A stretch of DNA of 59,319 nucleotides. It comes from Planctomycetaceae bacterium (GTDB lineage Bacteria > Planctomycetota > Planctomycetia > Planctomycetales > Planctomycetaceae). Both the position numbers and the translations under genes were made by a program. The stretch is taken from contig JAKFVC010000020.1 of the NCBI GenBank assembly GCA_021732415.1, positions 1 to 59,319 on the forward strand, written 5' to 3'. Numbering within the stretch: the first letter of the stretch is position 1; the number at the start of each line of letters is the position of its first letter. Under the pieces are notes generated by a model, which saw nothing but the letters and a program-made list of their open reading frames with translations, was not told where the DNA came from and ran no database searches. Positions 37,667 through 44,794 of this stretch are shown here, in pieces.

Positions 37667-38359
37667 ATGCACGACGACGACGAACCTGACTTCAAGCCCG
37701 ACGAAGCCGACCCCGATCTCCCCGAGAAGCCCAAAGAGGGCGAGCCTCGGCAGGCGGGCGGAGGGACGTTTCACCAGGAACTGCAGCACTCGATGGTGGC
37801 CGCCCGCGTTCCCGAAGCAGTCGGCATGGGTACGTTCTGCACGGGAGCCATCGTGCTCACCGGGCCGCACGAATTCGTGCTCGACTTCGTCCTGCGGATG
37901 TCGCCGCCACACCGCATCGCGCAACGCGTGGTGATGGCCCCGAACGTCGTGGGATTGTTCTTGCGAGCGTTGAAAGAGAATCTCGACAAGTACCGCCAGA
38001 ACTTCGGGCCCCCAGCGACTCTGCCGCCTCCCCCACCCGGGATGAAGCCACCCCCGATTTCGGAAGTCTACGAGCAATTAAAACTGCCCGAAGAAATCAT
38101 GAGCGGCACGTACGCGAACGCCGTGATGATCGTCCATTCTCCGGCCGAGTTCTGCTTCGACTTCGTGACCAGCTTCTATCCCAAATCGGCGGTCTCAGCG
38201 CGGGTCTATCTGGCGGTGCCGCACGTCACGCAGTTGTATGATTCACTCAGTCGCTCGTATGAACAATACGCGCAACGGGCTCAACAGAATCAGCAACCCA
38301 AGCCCCCGGAAAATCCGCCGCCCGCCGGTCCGGGCGGGAATACGTGGCAGATTCCGTAA
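37667..38359 (+). CDS. Tandem DUF3467 protein
   Basis: 230 residues. It begins with an acidic low-complexity head (DDDEPDFKPDEADPDLPEK). Two DUF3467-like copies follow: about 50-115 (TGAIVLTGPHEFVLDFVLR ... VVGLFLRALKENLDKYRQNFG) and about 145-205 (NAVMIVHSPAEFCFDFVTSF ... LYDSLSRSYEQYAQ). The linker and tail are proline-rich. DUF3467 is usually a single domain of about 90 residues of unknown function. The stop is followed 5 nt later by a CCGACTC dyad that runs up to the next gene's ribosome site. Confidence 0.8.
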   Translation: MHDDDEPDFKPDEADPDLPEKPKEGEPRQAGGGTFHQELQHSMVAARVPEAVGMGTFCTGAIVLTGPHEFVLDFVLRMSPPHRIAQRVVMAPNVVGLFLRALKENLDKYRQNFGPPATLPPPPPGMKPPPISEVYEQLKLPEEIMSGTYANAVMIVHSPAEFCFDFVTSFYPKSAVSARVYLAVPHVTQLYDSLSRSYEQYAQRAQQNQQPKPPENPPPAGPGGNTWQIP

Positions 38360-38363
38360 GGAC

Positions 38364-38430
38364 GTAGCCCGACTCTCTGAGTCGGGTGCATTCGACCAGA
38401 GAAAACACCCGACTCAGAGAGTCGGGCTAC
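38364..38430. repeat. CCGACTC dyad element, copy 3 (perfect)
   Basis: Perfect 25-bp inverted repeat (38364-38388 and 38406-38430). Each arm contains the 19-bp mini-hairpin CCCGACTC-loop-GAGTCGGG. It lies 5 nt after the DUF3467 stop; the GGGGAG of the next gene is directly adjacent at its end. Confidence 0.95.
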
Positions 38431-38441
38431 GGGGAGCACTC

Positions 38442-39221
38442 ATGACGCGGCCAGACTGGCAACTGCCGCGTGGAGTCTCTCGGGCGTTGTGGGAATACAC
38501 TCAACAACCCCACATCGCGACCGGCTACGACCAGTCAATCGCGAACTCCGCCCTATCCCGCTATGACACCCAAGTCTTGCACGAGCACTTCCCCCACCCG
38601 GGGCGACTTGTCGATCTCGGCTGCGGCACTGGCCGGCACGCGCTGGAATTTGCTGCGAGGGGAATTGATGTCCTCGGGGTGGATCTCTCGCGTGAGATGT
38701 TGATCCAACTGCAGGGTAAAGCACGTAGTGCCGGGATCGATGTCGCCACACTCCGCGCCAATCTCTGTGATCTCGACGGCATCCCGGATGCGTCGTTCGA
38801 CGGCGCGATTTTGATGTATGCGACCCTGGGGATGATCCCGGCCGCCGCAGATCGAGCTCGTGTGTTAGACCAAACCCGACGCATACTGAAACCGGGAGGA
38901 CGCTTCGCTCTGCACGTCCACAATCTGTGGTTCAACCTGTTCGATGCCCAAGGCAGGACATGGCTCTGGAAGGACCGTTGGCAGCGGTGGTTCCAAGGCC
39001 AGCCCGGCGGTGACCGAGTCGTCCACGATCGCGGCATCCCCAATTTTCAAATGCACGTTTTTTCGCGCCGCGAGATCGCCAACTTGTTGACCACGGCAGG
39101 TTTCACAATTGAACATTGGCAACCGTTGAATGCCACTGCGTCCGGTCCGCTATTGTCATCCTGGATGCTTGGTGGCGTGAGGGCCAACGGCTGGATCATC
39201 GTGGCCCGGGCGGACATTTGA
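38442..39221 (+). CDS. Class I SAM-dependent methyltransferase
   Basis: 259 residues from ATG 38442 with GGGGAG 5 nt upstream. Motif I is LVDLGCGTGRHALEFAARG (about 56-74), followed by a SAM-binding acidic residue in VLGVDLS. The later motif GGRFALHVHNLWF resembles UbiE/Coq5-type small-molecule methyltransferases. It is translated directly after the DUF3467 gene across a dyad repeat. Its substrate is unknown. The next gene is convergent and ends 14 bp away. Confidence 0.88.
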   Translation: MTRPDWQLPRGVSRALWEYTQQPHIATGYDQSIANSALSRYDTQVLHEHFPHPGRLVDLGCGTGRHALEFAARGIDVLGVDLSREMLIQLQGKARSAGIDVATLRANLCDLDGIPDASFDGAILMYATLGMIPAAADRARVLDQTRRILKPGGRFALHVHNLWFNLFDAQGRTWLWKDRWQRWFQGQPGGDRVVHDRGIPNFQMHVFSRREIANLLTTAGFTIEHWQPLNATASGPLLSSWMLGGVRANGWIIVARADI

Positions 39222-39235
39222 AGGCCACTCGCATT

Positions 39236-40549
39236 CTACGACTCAAGATGTGGCTCCGATCTGCCCGCTTCTGAATCGATTCCCAACCACAGCAGCCCAC
39301 CCAGGGCACAGACCACGCAAGCGACAGAAATCGCCGCTGGCCAGCCAAATTCTTTGGCGAGATACGGGGTAAAAATCGGAGCCAGCAGCCCCCCGGCATT
39401 GCCACCCGTATTCAAGAAGGCACAGGCCATGCCACCCGTTTTCTTCTCGAGTGTCGGTGCGGTCGTCCAGAAGATGCCCTCGCACAAACCCAGTGATCCC
39501 AGCGCCAACGCGAAGTACAGCACGATCTGTTGAGGGTCGGTGGTCGTGACTCCCAGTAACGCAAACAACGCGCTCGCTCCCATGCCGGTCAGCGCCATCA
39601 CGCGGCAGCCTCGGCGGTGGCCGAACCGGTGGCAGAGCCAATCCGAATACCAGCCCCCGAACCCCATGCCGACCGCCATCGCGATCAATACCGTAAACGT
39701 GGCCCGTCGACTTTCATCGGTTGGGAGTTTGAGAACATCATCGAAGTAGTAACCCAGCCAGTAGAAAAACAAATACTGGAAATAGCTAAGTGCTGCGTAA
39801 CTGAGCGTCAGCAACAGCAATTGAACGTTGCCGAACAGGCGTAAGATATCCCGGATACTGGCCGTCGAACGGGCGGGGACGCGATCATTGACGTGAACTA
39901 AATTGCGTTCGGCGTCGTTCGTCCAACTGTGTTCATTCACATCATCCGCGGCCAGCGAGGTCCAGACGACCGAGAAGGCCATCATCGTCAAGCCGCAACA
40001 GACAAACGCCGCGGGCCAGTCGACTTGATCCATCAACCAGCCGAACAGCGGGTAGCATGTCGCGACACCGACCAACGCCCCCGCCGTCGCCAAACCATTC
40101 GCCGTCGAACGTTCCTTGAAGGGCAACCACAAAGAAACACTGCGAGCCGCCGCGGGATGTAACGCCACACTCAAAGCTCCCGCCAATCCACGGATGAAAA
40201 TCAGCGGGATCAGCATGGCAGCCAGCGACAATTTCAAGTAACCCAGCAGGCCGGTCAGAATCACACAGCCACCCATCCCCAGACCCAACCCGGCCAGGGC
40301 CCGCTTCGGCCCGACTCGATCGATCACCCAGCCCCCGGGCAGCATGCCGCAGGTGTAAACAAACAGGAACGTGGAATAGACCCAGCCCATTTGCTCTTTG
40401 GAAATCTCGCCCGATTTTATGAACCGCTCGCTACCAACAACAGAAATATTGTTGCGGTTGAAGTGGCCGAGGAACGTAAAGCCCATCAGCAGGACGACGA
40501 TCAGCCAGCGGACATTCGTCGGTTGAGACTCACGCAGGGTCGAGGACAT
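39236..40549 (-). CDS. MFS transporter, organic-anion/sugar-acid symporter type
   Basis: 437 residues from ATG 40549 (an in-frame extension reaches 40600). About twelve membrane helices. The N-terminus FLGHFNRNNISVV and the loop GGWVIDRVGPKRALAGLGLG fit the anion:cation symporter (ACS) family of MFS, which moves hexuronates, tartrate or similar acids with protons. It is the last gene of the minus-strand cluster, downstream of the enolase-superfamily enzyme, with a dyad between them, so a shared substrate is plausible. Confidence 0.88.
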   Translation of the reverse strand: MSSTLRESQPTNVRWLIVVLLMGFTFLGHFNRNNISVVGSERFIKSGEISKEQMGWVYSTFLFVYTCGMLPGGWVIDRVGPKRALAGLGLGMGGCVILTGLLGYLKLSLAAMLIPLIFIRGLAGALSVALHPAAARSVSLWLPFKERSTANGLATAGALVGVATCYPLFGWLMDQVDWPAAFVCCGLTMMAFSVVWTSLAADDVNEHSWTNDAERNLVHVNDRVPARSTASIRDILRLFGNVQLLLLTLSYAALSYFQYLFFYWLGYYFDDVLKLPTDESRRATFTVLIAMAVGMGFGGWYSDWLCHRFGHRRGCRVMALTGMGASALFALLGVTTTDPQQIVLYFALALGSLGLCEGIFWTTAPTLEKKTGGMACAFLNTGGNAGGLLAPIFTPYLAKEFGWPAAISVACVVCALGGLLWLGIDSEAGRSEPHLES

Positions 40550-40654
40550 ATCAGCTATCCCATTGAAAAGCAGGCCTGCAAAACCGAGCGAGAAACTCAC
40601 TGTAGCCGAACGTAGGTTCGGCTTCCAGCCTGTCGTTCTTAATGTGGGGCGTCA

Positions 40655-40737
40655 GCCGAACCTGTAGCCTGACTCTCTGAGTCGGGAGCATTTCGACGAG
40701 GAGTACCCGACTCGGAGAGTCGGGCTACAGGTTCGGC
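40655..40737. repeat. CCGACTC dyad element, copy 4 (extended arms)
   Basis: Arms of 32 bp (40655-40686 and 40706-40737) with a few mismatches, extended at the outside by GCCGAAC / GTTCGGC. It ends 9 nt from the stop of the minus-strand enolase-superfamily gene. Confidence 0.92.
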
Positions 40738-40746
40738 AGAGCCTCA

Positions 40747-41904
40747 CTACCCCATCCGGAACTTCTTCGCGATCTCCGGCGGAAACTCATACCCGATCCC
40801 CGGCCGGGTCGGCAAAGAGATCACCCCGTCGCGCACTGGAAACCCGGCATTCTGCAGTTCCTGCCGGAGTGGCGAATCAAACACTTCCGCCGGAGCGAAC
40901 TCAATAAACGGAGTAATCGGCGAATAAGCCGCCAGATGCACGCTGGCTGCTCCCAGGATTTGCGTCGACCAATTCCCCGGGCAGACGATGGCCCCGCGCG
41001 GAAGAGCTAACTCGACGATTCGCTTGGCTTCGGTCAAGCCGCCGCACGTCGTCATGTAAGGCTGCATAACCCCGACGTGGCCGCGGTCCATCATGTCGAG
41101 AAACTCCCACCGCGTGACCGCATGCTCGCCCATCGCTAATGGGATGGATGTCTTCGCAGCGAGCTTGGCATAAGTTTCCGGGACATCGACGGGAAACGGA
41201 GTCTCGAAGAAGTAGACGTCGAATTCTTCCAGCTCACGGCAGACCCGAACCGCGGTGGGCACATCGTTGAAGAGATACCCGACATCCACCATCAAGGTCG
41301 GCTTCGAACCCATCGCTTTTCTAAATCGCCGAGCCAGCTCCACCACATCGGCCGGTGTCGACAACATGGGCTCGACCTTGAAGGCACGATACCCCAAAGC
41401 CGCCAGTTTTTCGGCCCGGGCGACCTGTTGGGAAAACATCGGCTCGCCGCCCCACACGTCTGACACGAGCGTGCAATAGGGCGTGACCTCCACTTTCTGT
41501 CCGACTGGAGTCTGAAAGAAACCTCGCTGCACGCCACCCAGCAACTGCCAGACCGGTTGCTCGAGCATCTGCCCATAGATGTCCCAGATGGCGACGTCCA
41601 ACGCGCCGAGAATGATGATCTCCCAACCCCGCCGGTTGGTGTGCATCAAAGAATCCCAGACATGCTGCCACAGCCGCGCGGGGTGAGTGATCTCCTGCCC
41701 CAGCAACAGGCGGCCGAAGTGCGTGTCAGGTCCTCCCACGGTCGCTTGCACGACTCCCGGCGGGACGCGAAAGACCTCGGAAAAACCACTCAGCCCGCCA
41801 TCCGTATGCACGCGAATGCAGGCCAGAGGTTCGACGCCCCCTTTATCGGGATCTATCTCCGGCCCATCGCCAATGACGAACACTTCGAAACGCGAGATCT
41901 TCAT
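40747..41904 (-). CDS. Enolase-superfamily (mandelate racemase/muconate-type) enzyme with altered active site
   Basis: 385 residues from ATG 41904. Members abstract the alpha-proton of a carboxylate; many dehydrate sugar acids. The barrel metal ligands are visible: Asp in LMVDVGYLF, Glu in YFFETPFPV and Glu in LAMGEHAVTR. The first lysine pair position reads FKVEP (KxE instead of KxK). The usual catalytic histidine in the 'PHxW' segment is Gly here (VCPGNWSTQIL). This suggests a non-standard reaction. It lies between the WD40 gene and an MFS symporter gene. Confidence 0.88.
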   Translation of the reverse strand: MKISRFEVFVIGDGPEIDPDKGGVEPLACIRVHTDGGLSGFSEVFRVPPGVVQATVGGPDTHFGRLLLGQEITHPARLWQHVWDSLMHTNRRGWEIIILGALDVAIWDIYGQMLEQPVWQLLGGVQRGFFQTPVGQKVEVTPYCTLVSDVWGGEPMFSQQVARAEKLAALGYRAFKVEPMLSTPADVVELARRFRKAMGSKPTLMVDVGYLFNDVPTAVRVCRELEEFDVYFFETPFPVDVPETYAKLAAKTSIPLAMGEHAVTRWEFLDMMDRGHVGVMQPYMTTCGGLTEAKRIVELALPRGAIVCPGNWSTQILGAASVHLAAYSPITPFIEFAPAEVFDSPLRQELQNAGFPVRDGVISLPTRPGIGYEFPPEIAKKFRMG

Positions 41905-41923
41905 GGCAGGCCTTGAAAAGAAC

Positions 41924-42012
41924 GTAGGATGGCCGCCCCGGCCGTCGTATGTTCGGCACGGGTTGGGAATGGCAAACCACAACAGAGAAGACGGGCAAGC
42001 TGCCCATCCTAC
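41924..42012. repeat. GTAGGATGG dyad element
   Basis: Outer GTAGGATGG / CCATCCTAC arms with mini-hairpins of 5 bp and 3-nt loops: GGCCG-CCC-CGGCC (41931-41943) and GGGCA-AGC-TGCCC (41993-42005). A solitary left arm recurs at 44764-44786. Together with the two following elements it fills most of the 278-bp gap upstream of the enolase-type gene. Confidence 0.82.
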
Positions 42013-42057
42013 ACGATTTCGTGTGACCTGCCACCAAGCCTAGCAGTCGCAGCATGA

Positions 42058-42154
42058 GGCGTCAGCCGAATCTGTAGCCTGACTCTCTGAGTCGGGAGCA
42101 TTTCGACGAGGAGTACCCGACTCGGAGAGTCAGGCTACAGGCGCGGCTGACGCC
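42058..42154. repeat. CCGACTC dyad element, copy 5 with GGCGTCAGCCG outer arms
   Basis: Core arms are 42072-42096 and 42116-42140. The outer arms GGCGTCAGCCG (42058-42068) and CGGCTGACGCC (42144-42154) extend the dyad. It lies between the WD40 stop and the enolase-type gene. Confidence 0.92.
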
Positions 42155-42170
42155 GCATTCCAGGACGGAC

Positions 42171-42190
42171 GGGCAGGATGCCTATCCTAC
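42171..42190. repeat. Solitary GTAGGATAGG half-element overlapping the WD40 stop
   Basis: On the minus strand it reads GTAGGATAGGCATCCTGCCC. It supplies the last two codons (Val-Gly) and the stop codon of the WD40 gene. It contains a small hairpin, GGCA-GGA-TGCC. Confidence 0.7.
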
Positions 42191-43384
42191 GACGTCGGTC
42201 AATTCCCAAACCGAAATATGCCCGGCAATATCCGCGGCGGCGATCCAACGCTCATCAGGTGATACTGCGAATGCGGAGATCCAGTCCTTAAACTGCCCCC
42301 CCCGAGAGGACCCGATTGCGGCCAGTTCCTTGCCGTCTTCCACCTGACAGACGCGGACAGTGGTGTCGCGGCCGGCCGAGAAGACCCACTTCCCATCCTT
42401 GGAGAACGCCACATCGGTAACGCCGCTCAGGTGGCCGGAAACATCGCGTAGCAGCTTGCCGGTCTCGCGCTCCAGGATGTGGACTTTCCCCGTATCCGTC
42501 TCGCCCCCCTGCCCGGTTGCCAGCAGCTTTCCGTCGGGCGAAATCGCCACCGCAACCAGGCCCACACCGGTAAACTTATTCCACATCTGTGCAGAGCCGT
42601 ACGTTGCTTCTTTCGGATCGAGCTTGGGGAACTGGACCTTCAGCACATCGAGAACTTCGGTCCCGTCATCCGTGTTCCACAACTTGAGGGCCGCTGCGGG
42701 AATATCGAAATCGTCACGCTTATAGCGGTATTCGGAAACGAGAGCACTCCGGCCATCCGCGGTCAGTGCAGTAGCGATGATCCAATTCCAGGGGTGCCCA
42801 CTCCACTTGGCAATCGGCGTCCGTTTTTCGAGATCCCACACGACGATCTGCGCGGCCGCATCGCCGGTGATCAGTCGCGAGCCGTCACCGCTCGCGGCCA
42901 TCGACATGATCCAATCGCGATGGCCTTCTAAGACGTGGGCCGCCGTCAGCGTCTTGACCACGACGCCCGGTTGCTGCCGCACCTCTTCCTTCTTCGTCCG
43001 CTTATATTCCTCCTCTCGGGCCAGTCGGTCGAGCACTACAGTGGCTTCTCCGGAAGGGGGAGCAGCCAAGTTCCAGAGTCGAACCGAGTAATCGAAACTC
43101 GAAGAGATCACCAGCTTACGGGCGGCATCGTAGTGCAGATGGGAGACAACGTTCGTGTGACCATTCAATCGCAGCGTTGGCGAAACATTCGGCGCCTCAG
43201 GCGCCTTCACCCCGGGCTTCTTTTCCGTCGGCAACTCCGGTGGACTTTCGGGAAGGTCCCAAGCGTACATTTCCCCTTCTTGATTCCCCGCGACCAATCG
43301 GCGCGACGAATCCAGAAAGGTGACTGCCGATGGCCAGCCGGGACTCTCCAAGGTCAGTTGATATCGCAGCACGGGCTTTAACAT
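42182..43384 (-). CDS. WD40-repeat beta-propeller protein
   Basis: 400 residues from ATG 43384, which has GAGG upstream. At least seven WD40 repeats, recognisable by segments such as HDA-like pairs and final WD-type pairs (VRLWNLA, IVVWDLE, VSVWEL-like). No signal peptide, so probably cytoplasmic; it is a protein-interaction scaffold. It sits downstream of the DUF1501 and DUF1549/1553 genes, the usual planctomycete order. Its stop lies inside the half-element 42171-42190. Confidence 0.9.
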   Translation of the reverse strand: MLKPVLRYQLTLESPGWPSAVTFLDSSRRLVAGNQEGEMYAWDLPESPPELPTEKKPGVKAPEAPNVSPTLRLNGHTNVVSHLHYDAARKLVISSSFDYSVRLWNLAAPPSGEATVVLDRLAREEEYKRTKKEEVRQQPGVVVKTLTAAHVLEGHRDWIMSMAASGDGSRLITGDAAAQIVVWDLEKRTPIAKWSGHPWNWIIATALTADGRSALVSEYRYKRDDFDIPAAALKLWNTDDGTEVLDVLKVQFPKLDPKEATYGSAQMWNKFTGVGLVAVAISPDGKLLATGQGGETDTGKVHILERETGKLLRDVSGHLSGVTDVAFSKDGKWVFSAGRDTTVRVCQVEDGKELAAIGSSRGGQFKDWISAFAVSPDERWIAAADIAGHISVWELTDVVG

Positions 43385-43400
43385 GGCAGGTTCCTCAACC

Positions 43401-43464
43401 GTAGCCCGACTCTCTGAGTCGGGCTTTCTCAAGTCAAGACACCCGACTCAGAGAGTCGGGCTAC
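43401..43464. repeat. CCGACTC dyad element, copy 6, inside a probable operon
   Basis: Arms 43401-43423 and 43442-43464 are perfect. On the minus strand it starts 3 nt after the DUF1501 stop and ends 16 nt before the WD40 start, overlapping the WD40 ribosome-site region. Confidence 0.95.
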
Positions 43465-43467
43465 GCG

Positions 43468-44733
43468 TCACGCCAGCAAGTCGGTTACCACCTTCGAACC
43501 AAACGGCGCCAGCGGCACCGGCCGCAGTCCCGCCATGTTCTCGGTCGTGGGATCGATCGACAGAGCTTGATAGATCGTCGCGAAGAAATCCCCTTCCGTC
43601 ACCGGGTTGTCTTTCACGTCGTAGCCATCCTCATCCGAGGCTCCGTAAACGGTGCCTCCCTTGATGCCGCAACCCGCCAGGGCCGTGCTCCAGCAGCGGA
43701 TATAGTGATCGCGGCCAGCCCGGTTATTGATCTGCGGCGTCCGACCAATTTCACCCACCCAAACGATGAGGGTTTTCTCCAGCAATCCACGATCTTTCAA
43801 GTCCTTCAGCAACCCGGCCCAGGCATGATCCATCGGGGGCGCGAGACCCTTGTGCCACATGAAATTATCCGCGTGCGAATCGTAGCTGCTTTGGCCAACC
43901 TCGACGAAGGCGACCCCCGATTCGACCAGTTTGCGGGCCATCAAGCAGCGTTTGCCGAATCCGCTGTTGCCGTATTGATCGCGGTACTTTTCCCACTCGG
44001 CATCGACATTGAAAACCGTGCGGGCATTCTGCAAACGCCGGGCTGCTTCGTATGCCTCGCGATGCATCCGGGCGACATCGGTCTTGTATTCCTTCTCAAA
44101 GCGATCCTCGATGAACGACCGCAATTCATGCCGCCGCAGTTCGTTCGCGGGGTCCATGTTGGAGCCCGAAAATGTGGGCAGAGCCCCCTCGGCGCTGAGC
44201 GAAAACGACTGGTATTGCGGCCCCAAAAATCCACTGCCGGAATCTCCATGAGCGAAGATCTTGATAAAACTCGGCAGGTCAGCTTTCGATTGTCCCTGGT
44301 ACTTGGCGACGATCCCCCCGATCTCCGGAAAGCGGACCGTGTTGGACGGTCGGTACCCAGTATGCATCAGATAGATGCCGCCGGGATGATCGACTTCCGA
44401 GGTCCGCATTGACCGGATGACGGCGATCTTATCCATCTGCTGAGCCATCTGCGGCATGAGCTCGCAGATTTGCGTGCCCGGCAGATTCGTCGAAATCGGC
44501 CGGAACAAGCCACCGGTCGGGCGGCCGGGTTTCATATCGAATGTCTCGAACTGGCTGGCGCCGCCATTCATCCACAACAGGATGCAGTGCTTGTTCGCCT
44601 TCTTGACCGTGTCAGCCAGATCGTTGGCGGTGGTCAACCCGCCCCAGTTCATCACCAATCCGCCGGCACCGGCCCCCAGGACACCCTTCATCAAGGCTCG
44701 ACGCGAGAGATGCTGTGGAGAATGACATGGCAT
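43468..44733 (-). CDS. DUF1501 Tat-exported protein
   Basis: 421 residues from ATG 44733, with GAGGGAC upstream. The twin-arginine signal SRRALMKGVLGAGAGG starts near residue 10. The DUF1501 body opens with LLWMNGGASQFETFDMKPG, then ADTHxx-like acidic motifs and VWVGEIGRTPQINNRAGRDH in the C-terminal half, the alkaline-phosphatase-like metal site pattern. The family always accompanies DUF1549/1553 cytochromes, as here (upstream). Function unknown, but a periplasmic hydrolase-like role is commonly inferred. Confidence 0.92.
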   Translation of the reverse strand: MPCHSPQHLSRRALMKGVLGAGAGGLVMNWGGLTTANDLADTVKKANKHCILLWMNGGASQFETFDMKPGRPTGGLFRPISTNLPGTQICELMPQMAQQMDKIAVIRSMRTSEVDHPGGIYLMHTGYRPSNTVRFPEIGGIVAKYQGQSKADLPSFIKIFAHGDSGSGFLGPQYQSFSLSAEGALPTFSGSNMDPANELRRHELRSFIEDRFEKEYKTDVARMHREAYEAARRLQNARTVFNVDAEWEKYRDQYGNSGFGKRCLMARKLVESGVAFVEVGQSSYDSHADNFMWHKGLAPPMDHAWAGLLKDLKDRGLLEKTLIVWVGEIGRTPQINNRAGRDHYIRCWSTALAGCGIKGGTVYGASDEDGYDVKDNPVTEGDFFATIYQALSIDPTTENMAGLRPVPLAPFGSKVVTDLLA

Positions 44734-44763
44734 AATTGAAGTCCCTCGCAACTGGGAGCACTT

Positions 44764-44786
44764 GTAGGATGGCCGCCCCGGCCGTC
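44764..44786. repeat. Solitary GTAGGATGG half-element
   Basis: One arm of the GTAGGATGG family, with the mini-hairpin GGCCG-CCC-CGGCC. It lies 8 nt after the stop of the minus-strand DUF1549/1553 gene and upstream of DUF1501. Confidence 0.8.
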
Positions 44787-44794
44787 TCATTTTT

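Noticed and set aside
37496-38077. 193-residue minus-strand open frame
   Set aside because: It lies opposite the DUF3467 gene, whose domains are recognisable; the minus frame reads as low-complexity shadow.
38364-38430. Reading the CCGACTC dyads as ordinary intrinsic terminators
   Set aside because: No T-run follows on either strand, and several copies lie inside probable operons directly before the next gene's ribosome site.
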